Positions 44,901 through 53,628 of a DNA stretch of 64,000 bases are shown here, piece after piece; positions within the stretch are counted from its first letter, which is position 1; each line of letters starts with the position of its first letter. The DNA is from Segetibacter sp. (GTDB lineage Bacteria > Bacteroidota > Bacteroidia > Chitinophagales > Chitinophagaceae). Location: NCBI RefSeq assembly GCF_025963695.1, contig NZ_JAOQAH010000090.1, forward strand, positions 1-64,000, in the 5' to 3' direction. Both the position numbers and the translations under genes were made by a program. The notes below the pieces were generated by a model. The model was not told where the DNA came from, ran no database searches, and saw only the letters and a list, made by a program, of their open reading frames with translations.

Positions 44901-45755
44901 TTATAAAATTGCTACCTCTTTTGATTCCGGTACCTGACTAACATCCACTCCAGGCATCCTCACTTCAAACTCTTTCATATTTTGCATATTCCCCTGCATT
45001 TCAATTTTGCCATCCTCTACTAGTTGCTTCAGCCGCCACAACAAATAAACATCTCCTGTGGTCTCTTTTACTTTGGTGTAGTATTGTTGAAAGAGCTTGG
45101 ACACCTTTGTCCAATTTTTCGTAATAAAAGTCATTAGCACATTGTCGTAGTAGTCATATTCTTTTTGAACCAGCTTCTTTCCACCTTCCAATAGCCTGAC
45201 ACCTTTATTTTCCCTGCCTAGTTTTGCCCATTCGTCCGGGTCAATTTCAAACTCACTTAAGGTAATTGGTCTCGCTAGTTTTTTAGCTTTTACAAACTCC
45301 TTTGGCTGAATTTGAAACAGACTGGTTGGATAAAAAATATTCCCTTTCTCATTAATGAAAGGAAGGTTGTTAAGATATAAAATAAATACCCTTCCCTGGT
45401 AATCTTTTAACTGGCTCATTAACCAATAATAGCCACAAACGTCGTGTTTGTTTTGTGCAGCCCAAATCCAAACAACCTCTTGGGGGTTTTCTTTTAGTTT
45501 AGATTTCAGTTCGGCTACTTCTTTCTCATCATCCACATGACCATCCTCAACCTCGGCGTGGTAATGTCCGTCTTTCAAAATTTCCCTCCACCACTGACGG
45601 CGGTTTTCAGCTCCTTCCTTACTAAAAATATCGGTTATCGGCCCTACCGCAAATTCGTCTTGTATAGATATGATTTCTCCAAATAGGGAGGCATCTAATT
45701 CAAAGCTTTTTCTTAATGCTTCAATATTTGCCTCCTCAAAAACAATGTGTATCAT
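44901..45755 (-). CDS. DUF1835/DUF3658-domain protein
   Basis: A 284-residue cytoplasmic protein. MIHIVFEEANIEALRKSFELDASLFGEIISIQDEFAVGPITDI is the DUF1835 start; RRQWWREIL, VVWIWAAQNKHDVCGYYWLMSQLKDYQGRVFILYLNNLPF follow. The C-terminal third (VYLLWRLKQLVEDGKIEMQGNMQNMKEFEVRMPG) is DUF3658. The function is unknown. It is likely co-transcribed with the serine hydrolase 27 nt downstream. Confidence 0.88.
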   Translation of the reverse strand: MIHIVFEEANIEALRKSFELDASLFGEIISIQDEFAVGPITDIFSKEGAENRRQWWREILKDGHYHAEVEDGHVDDEKEVAELKSKLKENPQEVVWIWAAQNKHDVCGYYWLMSQLKDYQGRVFILYLNNLPFINEKGNIFYPTSLFQIQPKEFVKAKKLARPITLSEFEIDPDEWAKLGRENKGVRLLEGGKKLVQKEYDYYDNVLMTFITKNWTKVSKLFQQYYTKVKETTGDVYLLWRLKQLVEDGKIEMQGNMQNMKEFEVRMPGVDVSQVPESKEVAIL

Positions 45756-45842
45756 ACGACAACGGTATAGGTGTTATTTAAAACTTTCAATAAAAATTAT
45801 TCAAAATTTAGCCGGGCTTTTTTGTTCAGCATCGAATAAAAA

Positions 45843-45862
45843 GTAAAAGTGTGCGACGCAAG
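45843..45862 (+). repeat. Dispersed repeat, type 2 (copy 15)
   Basis: GTAA then AAGTGTGCGACGCAAG. Linker TGTG as in copy 18. Confidence 0.78.
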
Positions 45863-45897
45863 TAAAGTAAATTATTAGTACAAATGCACGCTCATAA

Positions 45898-46040
45898 TTA
45901 TTCTCTCAATAATCTAATTCTTTCTATGGCGCGTCGTAAGATTAAATCAGGGTCATGAGAGGCAAGCTTCCTGATGTTATGAAATTTACAGGTTGCCAAA
46001 ATGATAGCATTTGTTTGCAAGGAGATTCTATTTCGATATA
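45898..46040 (-). pseudogene. C-terminal remnant of a PIN-domain (VapC-like) protein
   Basis: The minus strand reads TNAIILATCKFHNIRKLASHDPDLILR then RAIERIRLLRE and a stop at 45898. This matches the C-terminal part of PIN toxins (DAxIxATxxxxxxxLxTxDxDF), with Asn in place of the second catalytic Asp. No upstream frame fits, and no antitoxin remains. Codon-level decay cannot be judged from so short a piece. Confidence 0.55.
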
Positions 46041-46106
46041 AAAAAAGGAACTTGTTGCTTCCTTAAACTCAATTTATCCAAATCTCTCAATTATCTTCTC
46101 TACTTT

Positions 46107-48059
46107 CTACGCTGCTACTTCCTCTGATATATGCTCTGCTACCGCTTCAACTTTCGCCTCTTCAATATCCTGCTCTATATCTTCGGTCAAGTCTAATTCA
46201 ATCTTAAGGTTGCCAATTATAAATTCCTGCCGCTGCATTGTGTTCTTGCCCATATAATACTCCAGCAATTGTTGAATGTGGGTTTCAGGTAATAACATAA
46301 CAGGTTGCAGCTTTATATCGTCCCCTATAAATCGTGCAAACTCTTCGGGGCTTATCTCACCTAAACCTTTAAATCTTGTTATCTCAGGCTTTTCACCCAA
46401 TTTTTTTATTGCCTGCTGCTTTTCTGTTTCGTTGTAGCAGTAAATCGTTTGCTTCTTGTTTCGAACCCGAAACAGGGGTGTTTCTAAAATATGGAGGTGT
46501 CCATTTTTTACAAGGTCAGGAAAGAACTGCAAAAAGAATGTAAGCATCAACAGGCGTATGTGCATGCCGTCGACGTCTGCATCAGTAGCCAGTACGATAT
46601 TGTTATACCTCAATCCTTCAAGCCCGTCTTCAATGTTTAGCGCATGTTGCAACAAGTTGAATTCTTCATTTTCATACACCACTTTTTTCGTAAGACCGTA
46701 ACAGTTCAGGGGCTTGCCGCGTAAACTAAAGACAGCCTGGGTATCTACCCTCCTGCTTTTTGTAATAGAGCCACTTGCGCTATCTCCCTCAGTAATAAAT
46801 ACGGTTGTTTGATTGCGCTTTTCTATGATCTCATCTTTATTTCTGCCCTCAGCTTCATCGTTGTAATGAAACTTGCAATCGCGCAATTTCTTATTGTGCA
46901 GGTTAGCCTTCTTAGCGCGCTCATTGGCCAGTTTCTTTATGCCTGCCAGTTCTTTACGTTCCCTTTCATTTTGCTCTATGCGCTTCCTTAAAGCATCGGC
47001 AGTCTGATTATTCTTATGCAGGTAGTTATCCAACTCTTTACCAAGAAAATCGATCATGAAATTCCTCATTGTTGGTCCGCCCTCATACACCGTTAGCGAT
47101 CCGAGCTTGGTCTTAGTCTGGCTCTCAAAAACCGGCTCCTGCACACGAATGGAAATAGCGGCGCAAATGCTTCCCCGTATGTCCGCAGCTTCATAATCTT
47201 TCTTATAAAAATCACGAATAACCTTTACAAACGCCTCTCTAAATGCCTGCTGATGCGTTCCGCCCTGCGTGGTATATTGCCCGTTAACAAACGAATACAA
47301 GTCTTCTCCATAATCATTGTTATGTGTTATTGCTATTTCAACATCTTCGCCCTTTAAATGCATAATCGGGTAACGGATTTCATCTGCGTTGGTACGGCGC
47401 TGCAGCAAATCGAGTAAACCATTTTTACTCACATACTTTTTACCGTTATAGTTAATTACAAGCCCTGCATTCAGGTAGCAATAGTTCCATAACTGGTTTT
47501 CGATATAATCATTTATGTAGTGATAGTTTTTAAAAATCGTCTCGTCGGGAGTAAATGTTACCAGCGTTCCGTTAGGCTCCGTTGTTTCTTTTTCCTTTGA
47601 TTCTTTTAGCAAAACTCCATTCTGAAATTCAGCAGTTTTCTGTCGTCCTTCACGAAAAGCCGTTACTTTAAAATAAGCACTCAATGCATTTACGGCCTTT
47701 GTACCAACCCCGTTTAAGCCCACACTTTTCTGAAAAGCCTTACTATCGTATTTAGCGCCCGTATTAATTTTACTAACTACATCTACCACCTTACCTAAAG
47801 GAATTCCACGACCAAAGTCTCGTACGGTCACTGATTTTTCAGCAATTGCCAACTCCACATTTTTACCGTAGCCCATTGTATGTTCATCAATACAATTATC
47901 TATTACCTCCTTTATCATTACATAAATGCCGTCGTCGGGGCTACTACCGTCGCCCAATTTACCAATGTACATTCCGGGGCGCAGGCGAATATGTTCGCGC
48001 CAATCCAGGCTCCGTATGCTGTCTTCATTATAATCTCCCTGTTGTGTTTTGTCTGCCAT
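46107..48059 (-). CDS. parE: DNA topoisomerase IV subunit B
   Basis: A 650-residue ATPase subunit partnering ParC. The GHKL ATPase has EVIDNCIDEH, VRDFGRGIPLG and GLNGVGTKAVNALS; the transducer ends near residue 380; the TOPRIM domain shows VFITEGDSASGS and ATDADVDGMHIRLLMLTFF. The C-terminal end IEEAKVEAVAEHISEEVAA is acidic. It lacks the insertion of gyrase B. Starts 90 nt after an intergenic repeat copy on the opposite side. Confidence 0.95.
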   Translation of the reverse strand: MADKTQQGDYNEDSIRSLDWREHIRLRPGMYIGKLGDGSSPDDGIYVMIKEVIDNCIDEHTMGYGKNVELAIAEKSVTVRDFGRGIPLGKVVDVVSKINTGAKYDSKAFQKSVGLNGVGTKAVNALSAYFKVTAFREGRQKTAEFQNGVLLKESKEKETTEPNGTLVTFTPDETIFKNYHYINDYIENQLWNYCYLNAGLVINYNGKKYVSKNGLLDLLQRRTNADEIRYPIMHLKGEDVEIAITHNNDYGEDLYSFVNGQYTTQGGTHQQAFREAFVKVIRDFYKKDYEAADIRGSICAAISIRVQEPVFESQTKTKLGSLTVYEGGPTMRNFMIDFLGKELDNYLHKNNQTADALRKRIEQNERERKELAGIKKLANERAKKANLHNKKLRDCKFHYNDEAEGRNKDEIIEKRNQTTVFITEGDSASGSITKSRRVDTQAVFSLRGKPLNCYGLTKKVVYENEEFNLLQHALNIEDGLEGLRYNNIVLATDADVDGMHIRLLMLTFFLQFFPDLVKNGHLHILETPLFRVRNKKQTIYCYNETEKQQAIKKLGEKPEITRFKGLGEISPEEFARFIGDDIKLQPVMLLPETHIQQLLEYYMGKNTMQRQEFIIGNLKIELDLTEDIEQDIEEAKVEAVAEHISEEVAA

Positions 48060-48546
48060 TTTCTTTTGAAGTCAATATTTTAAAAATCCAACTATTTATA
48101 CTCCCGCGAATTAAAAAAGTGCGTTTTGGTAGCCGCCATTATTTCTTTAATCAACATCGTTGTGTCACTCACTTGTACTTTTTGTTTTTATCCCGGCTCC
48201 CACTGGCACGGTTATATCCTAACCGCTCTTGTTACTACTTCCAAAACAGCTCCTCAATTTTATATTTCGCACCTGAACAACGTGCAAATATAAATTTTAA
48301 CGAAGGGCGTAAAATTTTTGTTTCCTAACAATTGACAATTTCTTCTGCAAAAATATAGAGAGTTATATTGCAAAGAGCAAAGGGAGTCATCTACCGTTTA
48401 TTACTATCGCATGTGGTTTATCTTTTCTGTTAGCCAAAATTTCATCGGTTTTAAATTTAATATCATATTAATTTAAATAAACAGATATTTACGTAAGTGC
48501 TAATTGTTCCGTTAAAAACACAACCTAAACTACACCTAACAAGATT
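48060..48546. other. Divergent intergenic region parE / LuxR-like gene
   Basis: Contains repeat copy 16 (48152-48180) and otherwise AT-rich sequence without a recognisable gene. A plus-strand open frame crossing 47846-48328 is the antisense of parE and its leader. Confidence 0.4.
48152..48180 (-). repeat. Dispersed repeat, type 1 (copy 16)
   Basis: Nearly the full consensus on the minus strand: AAGTAC, AAGTGAGTGACACAAC, GATGTTG, including the complete CAAC-ATC-GTTG dyad. Confidence 0.88.
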
Positions 48547-49359
48547 ATGAAAACGAATACGATATTCGATTACACTGTCTTTAAATCCCACGTTTTATCC
48601 CTCATTCCTCCACAACCTATACAATATGCAGTCTCAAAAGAGCAACAGCTAAAAGAAATTGCTTCTTTAAAAGAAACAATAGGTAGTCGACGATTCTTTT
48701 TTGTAACAAATCTTGAAAACTATGAAATAGAGCAACCGCATGGAATTGAAAGATGGCTTAGCTATAGCGAAAGAGATTTCTCAATGAGAAAATATCTTGA
48801 TATTCTTCACCCCGGCAGAAAGAAAGCAGTTTTAATGATTGCATTACACCTATACAATAACCTTTGTATTGGCAAGTATGCTCTCAATTTTATGGTGCAG
48901 CGCTACAGCAGTTTAATAGCCTTAAAGCATTATAAAGGACATTACGTTTTAGCAAATAAAATTTCCTCTATTTTTCAGCACGATTTAAATAACCGGCTTA
49001 CTGCCTGCCTACATGAATTTACTATTATTAATGACGAATATAATGGTGAGCCTCTTGGACCAAAATTTTTCACTTCAACTGGCGAGGACGATGAGAGAGG
49101 TGCAGAAATCTTACAGACGGCGGTAGAGCACTTTTTAAAAATGAAAGTCTTTTCGCCTAAAGAGTTACAGGTAGCACGAAAAATTGCTTACGAACCGGGC
49201 ATTAAGCAAAAGCGATTAGCAGACTTACTTGAAATACCAGTAGACGATCTTCACCAGTACTATAATCGTTTTTTGAAAAAAGCCAGGGAATTTTTCCATC
49301 ACGAATTCGCAAATACTGTTGATGCTGCCTTGTATCTAAAAAAAGAAGGATTACTATAG
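48547..49359 (+). CDS. LuxR-like HTH transcriptional regulator
   Basis: A 270-residue protein with a C-terminal LuxR-like helix-turn-helix (residues about 205-260: FSPKELQVARKIAYEPGIKQKRLADLLEIPVDDLHQYYNRFLKKARE). It is divergent from the GerE consensus, but SPxELxVxxxIAxxxxxKxxAxxLxIxxxxVxxY fits. The N-terminal 200 residues have a PAS-like alpha/beta pattern seen in Bacteroidota regulators with an N-terminal sensor. The target is unknown. A perfect 22-bp palindrome follows the stop. Confidence 0.65.
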   Translation: MKTNTIFDYTVFKSHVLSLIPPQPIQYAVSKEQQLKEIASLKETIGSRRFFFVTNLENYEIEQPHGIERWLSYSERDFSMRKYLDILHPGRKKAVLMIALHLYNNLCIGKYALNFMVQRYSSLIALKHYKGHYVLANKISSIFQHDLNNRLTACLHEFTIINDEYNGEPLGPKFFTSTGEDDERGAEILQTAVEHFLKMKVFSPKELQVARKIAYEPGIKQKRLADLLEIPVDDLHQYYNRFLKKAREFFHHEFANTVDAALYLKKEGLL

Positions 49360-49369
49360 CTTTTTTACG

Positions 49370-49391
49370 CTTGTCACCCGCGGGTGACAAG
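49370..49391. repeat. Perfect 22-bp palindrome after the LuxR-like gene
   Basis: CTTGTCACCCG followed by CGGGTGACAAG, a perfect dyad without a loop, 10 nt after the stop. It could be a DNA-binding site or a terminator whose four central bases form the loop; the following TTGTTCTTTT is only partly T-rich. Confidence 0.7.
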
Positions 49392-49501
49392 TTGTTCTTT
49401 TGATAATGCCGAATTTCATCATCAAATCAGGAAGAGCAGTATTTGAAACGATAAAAATGAAATTTATTAAATAAGCTATTAAACTTTGGGGGGTATTTTA
49501 T

Positions 49502-49535
49502 GGGGTCTGTCAGTAAAATGACGGGCCTCTTTTTA
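49502..49535 (+). terminator. Terminator of the LuxR-like gene
   Basis: GGGGTCTGTCA / TGACGGGCCTC pair with several G-T wobbles, followed by TTTTTATTTT. Confidence 0.55.
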
Positions 49536-49656
49536 TTTTATCGAATTCGCCCCTGTAAATCTAAATATTCAAAACTATCATCGTGGTAAAATATCTTGTC
49601 TTAATAAAGGATTGTAAGAAAACATCGACCAAACTAACTTTACATAAATTGCTTCT

Positions 49657-50709
49657 ATGCGAATCGGCACTATTCTTTGCTTTTTATCCATTTTTCTTAA
49701 TACTACACTAAATGCTCAGAAAAAGTTAGAAGTACGGTTATTATCCAGCGGCACTAATACAAGTTTACGTGGTATGAGTATTCCGTCGGAACAGGTGATT
49801 TGGGTTAGTGGCAGTAACGGCACAATTGGAAAGTCTGTTGACGGTGGAACTAGCTGGAAATGGATTATTGTGCCCGGATTTGAAAAAAAGGACTTTAGAG
49901 ACATCGAAGCTTTTGACAGCAGTACTGCCATCGCAATGGCAGTAGATAACCCGGCTTATATGGTGAAAACAATTGATGGAGGCGTTACCTGGAAAAAGGT
50001 ATTTGAACGGGCTATGGAAGGCATGTTTCTGGATGCCATGGACTTTAGAAATGAAAAGGAAGGAATCTGCATAGGTGATCCGGTGGATGTTAATGGGATG
50101 AACCGGAGACTTTTTTATATCATAAGAACTTTTGACGGAGGCGAAACCTGGAAAGAAGCACCCATGTACCACATGCCTGCTGCGCAAATTGGAGAAGCTA
50201 TCTTCTCTGCAAGTGGCACTAATATATCCTTTTTAACCAACCCTGATTTTGAGTATGCTTTTGTTACCGGCGGTACAGCATCGAACTTATATATGGTAGG
50301 GCGGCAGGGCAAAAAAAGTAAAGTTGTAGCTACGCCGCTGCTGCAAGGAAAGGAAACTACAGGTACATTTTCAATGGCTACCGATAAACAAAAAACCATC
50401 TATTGTATTGGCGGAGACTACAAAGTACCGGGTGGCTACTTTGACAACTACTCTTACACGACCGATGCAGGAAACAAATGGGTATCTCCTTCGATTAGCC
50501 CTCCTTTTGGTTATAGGAGCTGCATTCGCATTATAAAAGATAAAACACTTGTTGCGTGTGGACCAACAGGAGTGGACTTTGCAGCAAACGGGCAAAAAGA
50601 ATGGAGGAAAGCCAGCCTTGAAAGTTTTAATGTTTGTATGGTTAGCAAAGGAAAACAAGTTTTTCTTGCAGGTGAAAAAGGTAAGATTGGAAGGTTAAGC
50701 TATCAATAA
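49657..50709 (+). CDS. Secreted BNR/YCF48-like repeat protein
   Basis: A 350-residue exported protein (signal MRIGTILCFLSIFLNTTLNAQ) with beta-propeller repeats of the YCF48/photosystem-II-assembly-factor type: WVSGSNGTIGKSVDGGTSWKWI, MVKTIDGGVTWKKVFE, YIIRTFDGGETWKEAPMY, YSYTTDAGNKWVSP. The S/TxDGGxxW Asp-box recurs four times, giving a likely seven-blade propeller. In Bacteroidota such proteins are annotated oxidoreductase or sialidase-like without evidence. Function is unknown. Confidence 0.82.
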   Translation: MRIGTILCFLSIFLNTTLNAQKKLEVRLLSSGTNTSLRGMSIPSEQVIWVSGSNGTIGKSVDGGTSWKWIIVPGFEKKDFRDIEAFDSSTAIAMAVDNPAYMVKTIDGGVTWKKVFERAMEGMFLDAMDFRNEKEGICIGDPVDVNGMNRRLFYIIRTFDGGETWKEAPMYHMPAAQIGEAIFSASGTNISFLTNPDFEYAFVTGGTASNLYMVGRQGKKSKVVATPLLQGKETTGTFSMATDKQKTIYCIGGDYKVPGGYFDNYSYTTDAGNKWVSPSISPPFGYRSCIRIIKDKTLVACGPTGVDFAANGQKEWRKASLESFNVCMVSKGKQVFLAGEKGKIGRLSYQ

Positions 50710-50840
50710 CCATTTCTTTATTTTGCCTTGGCGCAGGGGTAGTGAAGCCGTACTAGTAATCCTTAAAAAACGTTCTCCGTTCCTTTTTCTTTAGTTTGGA
50801 CAAAGTAGTGTGTGTAGCTGTTGCTAATAAAGCGCCAAAC

Positions 50841-50860
50841 GTACAAGAGTGCGACGCAAG
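50841..50860 (+). repeat. Dispersed repeat, type 2 (copy 17)
   Basis: GTAC, then AAGAGTGCGACGCAAG; lies 100 nt before the next gene. Confidence 0.8.
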
Positions 50861-50964
50861 AGAAGCAGACTAGTGTCTCACTGCTGGCTACCAAAACCTT
50901 TTACATTATCGCAACAACATATTTCGGTACGGTTTTTTGTATTTTCAGGGCTTAAATTAACCTG

Positions 50965-52494
50965 ATGGGAAAACGTTTTATTGTTACTTGCTTGATATTG
51001 TTTTGTATAGTAAGTGCAGATGCACAAAAACAAACTCCTTCATTTATTTCTGATAGCCTGGACGCTTATATTACCGAGGGACTGAAAGACTGGAACATTC
51101 CCGGATTATCTATTGCTATTGTGAAAAATGGCAAAACTGTGGTGATGAAAGGGTTTGGCGTTCGTGATGTAGAAACCAAAGAGCCGGTGGATGAAAACAC
51201 GCTGTTTATGATTGCAAGCAACAGCAAATTATTTACGGGAACGGCGATTTCGCAATTGGCATATAATAAGAAGCTTTCGATAGATGATAAGGTAAGCAAA
51301 TACATAAAAGGGTACAGTTTGTATGATAAGAATGCATCGGATATGGTCACTATTCGTGATCTTCTTAGTCACCGGATTGGTACGAAAACTTTCCAGGGAG
51401 ATTTTGTTTTTTGGAACAGTAACCTGGCCAGGCAGCAAATTATAAATAAGATGAAGCTGCTGAAACCGAACGGCATTTTCAGACAAAATTATGGTTACTG
51501 CAATAGCTGTTTTGTTACAGCAGGAGAAGTAATACCGGTGGTTAGCGGAAAACCGTGGGAAGTTTACATTTATGACAGTTTAATAATGCCTTTGGGTATG
51601 ACAAATACTCATACTCTTGGTAACGGAATAGGCCAGCGTCCTAACTCGTCCCGACCATATACTACCAGCTTCACCGGGAAATTAACGAGGCTACCTTACG
51701 ACAACGTTGATAACCTTGGACCAGCCGGAAGCATTGTAAGCAACGTAAAAGATTTAAGCCGGTGGCTTCTGATGCAACTGGATAGTGGCAGGTATGAGGG
51801 AAGAAGGATTTTGCAGTGGCATGTTTTAAGAAGTACCCGTGAAATAAATACAGTAACACGAAGTTTACCTTCGGCTGTTTATCCTATCCATTTCCAGGGC
51901 TATGGACTCGGTGTTTTTATGGCTGATTATAACGGCAAGCAAATTTACTTTCATACCGGCGGTGCCGATGGTTTTGTAACTAATACTTGTTTTGTACCTG
52001 AAGAAAACCTGGGTATTACCATTCTTACAAACAACGATAATCAAAATTTCTTTGAAGCCCTGAGGTACCAAATTTTGGATGCTTACTTAGGAGTAGCTTA
52101 TGTAAACAGAAGCAAAGCTGCATTAAGCTCTTTTACAGAAGAACTGAATGATGCAGTAAAAACGACAGAGGCATTAAAGGCGAGAGTAAAGGGAAAAAGG
52201 CCTCCCTTGCAATTAAGTGCTTATGAAGGGACCTTTGAAAATGAAATATATGGACCAGTGACTATAGAAAAAGACAAACAAGAAAAAGGACTTGTTATCA
52301 ATTTCAAGGGTCACAATAACCTGCGTGCGACAATGGAGTACATGGATAATGATGAATGGATGCTGACATATAACAACCTGGCATTTGGAATTTTTGGCGT
52401 CAAATTTAAGACAGCGGATAAAAAAATAGCATCGATAGAATTAAGAGTAAACGAGTTTATCGATTACGACAGTTACAACTTTATCAAGAAGTAG
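50965..52494 (+). CDS. Secreted serine hydrolase with C-terminal DUF3471
   Basis: A 509-residue class C beta-lactamase-fold hydrolase, signal peptide to about residue 20 (VSADAQ). Catalytic motifs: SNSK (MIASNSKLFTGTAI), YCN (NYGYCNSCF, in place of YxN) and HTGG (YFHTGGADGF). The C-terminal domain (YEGTFENEIYGPVTIEKDK) is DUF3471-type. It is unrelated in detail to the 43536 gene beyond the fold. Probable peptide or ester substrate. Confidence 0.9.
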   Translation: MGKRFIVTCLILFCIVSADAQKQTPSFISDSLDAYITEGLKDWNIPGLSIAIVKNGKTVVMKGFGVRDVETKEPVDENTLFMIASNSKLFTGTAISQLAYNKKLSIDDKVSKYIKGYSLYDKNASDMVTIRDLLSHRIGTKTFQGDFVFWNSNLARQQIINKMKLLKPNGIFRQNYGYCNSCFVTAGEVIPVVSGKPWEVYIYDSLIMPLGMTNTHTLGNGIGQRPNSSRPYTTSFTGKLTRLPYDNVDNLGPAGSIVSNVKDLSRWLLMQLDSGRYEGRRILQWHVLRSTREINTVTRSLPSAVYPIHFQGYGLGVFMADYNGKQIYFHTGGADGFVTNTCFVPEENLGITILTNNDNQNFFEALRYQILDAYLGVAYVNRSKAALSSFTEELNDAVKTTEALKARVKGKRPPLQLSAYEGTFENEIYGPVTIEKDKQEKGLVINFKGHNNLRATMEYMDNDEWMLTYNNLAFGIFGVKFKTADKKIASIELRVNEFIDYDSYNFIKK

Positions 52495-52500
52495 CTGCTG

Positions 52501-52529
52501 TTATAGTAGCAGAAATACATCTATTTTTG
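52501..52529 (+). promoter_or_regulatory. Candidate promoter of the 52546 gene
   Basis: TATTTTTG (52522-52529) matches the Bacteroidota -7 element TAnnTTTG exactly. TTA at 52501-52503, 18 bases upstream, stands in for the -33 TTG. The predicted leader is about 10 nt. Confidence 0.45.
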
Positions 52530-52545
52530 TATTCAAACAACTAAT

Positions 52546-52746
52546 ATGAAAACGTTTCTTTCTGCAGCTTTTATATCGTGCGCCACTGTTGTTTTTTCTC
52601 AAGCAGTTCCAGCTCAACAACCGGTAGAGGAGCAATATCGAACAAACCATTTGTGGTGGGTTGTTGGAGTTTTGCTAGCAATAGGTGCTGGAGTTGCGGT
52701 GTATTTTCTTATTAAGAAAGATCCGCGGCGAGATGTAGTTAGGTAA
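52546..52746 (+). CDS. Small exported or membrane protein
   Basis: A 66-residue product: N-terminal signal-like segment (MKTFLSAAFISCATVVFSQA), a short Gln/Glu-rich linker and a TM helix (LWWVVGVLLAIGAGVAVYFLI, residues 36-56) with a basic tail (KKDPRRDVVR). If the signal is cleaved, it leaves a single-span protein with the N-terminus outside. Family not recognised; it abuts the convergent YggS gene, with no gap. Confidence 0.6.
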   Translation: MKTFLSAAFISCATVVFSQAVPAQQPVEEQYRTNHLWWVVGVLLAIGAGVAVYFLIKKDPRRDVVR

Positions 52747-53427
52747 CTATTTGGAGGGGCGGGCTCCAAACAACAGACTTCCTATTCTTACCATGTTGCT
52801 GCCCTCTTGTATGGCCATTTCATAATCTCCACTCATACCCATAGAGAGCGTTGACAGTTGACAGTTGACTGATGAAAGAAGCTTGTATTTATCAAAAAGC
52901 ATTTTCAAATATTGCATTTCCCCCCTCACCTTTTGCAGATCGTCGCTAAAGCTTGCCATACCCATTAACCCTTCTACAAAAATGTTTGCGAACCTGGGTG
53001 GAGAATCTTTGAGAGCGTGCATAATTTCTTTCAACTCATCTTCATTTAAGCCAAACTTTGTTTCTTCCTGAGCAATATGAATTTGTAACAGACACCGTAT
53101 GGTCCTACCCACCTTCTTGGCTTGTTTATCAATCTCACTTAGCAGTTTAATGCTGTCAACTCCTTGAATTAAGTGTACAAAAGGTGCTATGTATTTCACT
53201 TTATTGCTCTGTAAGTGACCAATAAAGTGCCATCGAATTTCTTCTGGTAAAAGCAGTTGTTTCTCAACCAATTCCTGCACGTAGTTTTCACCAAAATCCC
53301 GCTGACCCAAATCATACAGCTTCTTTATATCGGCAACCGATTGGATTTTGCTAACTGCTACCAGTTGAACATTTTTAGTTGCAAGTTCAGATACTATCTC
53401 CTTATACTTTGGCTCGTTGGCGGGCAT
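52747..53427 (-). CDS. YggS-family PLP homeostasis protein
   Basis: A 226-residue alanine-racemase-fold pyridoxal-phosphate protein that buffers PLP and does not catalyse racemisation. Motifs: LVAVSKIQSVADIKKLYDLGQRDFGENYVQEL (Lys binding PLP), IRWHFIGHLQSNKVKYI, and LSMGMSGDYEMAIQEGSNMVRIGSLLFG at the end. The ribbon LSMGMSxDxxxAIxxGxxxVRIGxxxFG is diagnostic. Usual size. Confidence 0.94.
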   Translation of the reverse strand: MPANEPKYKEIVSELATKNVQLVAVSKIQSVADIKKLYDLGQRDFGENYVQELVEKQLLLPEEIRWHFIGHLQSNKVKYIAPFVHLIQGVDSIKLLSEIDKQAKKVGRTIRCLLQIHIAQEETKFGLNEDELKEIMHALKDSPPRFANIFVEGLMGMASFSDDLQKVRGEMQYLKMLFDKYKLLSSVNCQLSTLSMGMSGDYEMAIQEGSNMVRIGSLLFGARPSK

Positions 53428-53576
53428 TAAACTATTTATTTAAGAGGTAAAATTAAATTAAGTATCACACAATAAGTTTATTATAGAATAGCGAGAAATA
53501 AGGAAGGCTAACGACATCTTGAAATTCGAAGCATATTAGATATGCACTTTGTCATCCCGTAAATTTTGGTAAAAAA

Positions 53577-53605
53577 AAAGCTCCCCATTTATTGTAGGGA
53601 GCTTT
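53577..53605 (-). terminator. Terminator of the TPR gene
   Basis: AAAGCTCCC (53577-53585) / GGGAGCTTT (53597-53605); on the minus strand followed by a long T run. Confidence 0.85.
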
Positions 53606-53628
53606 CTAAAAATTATTGTTATAACCAA

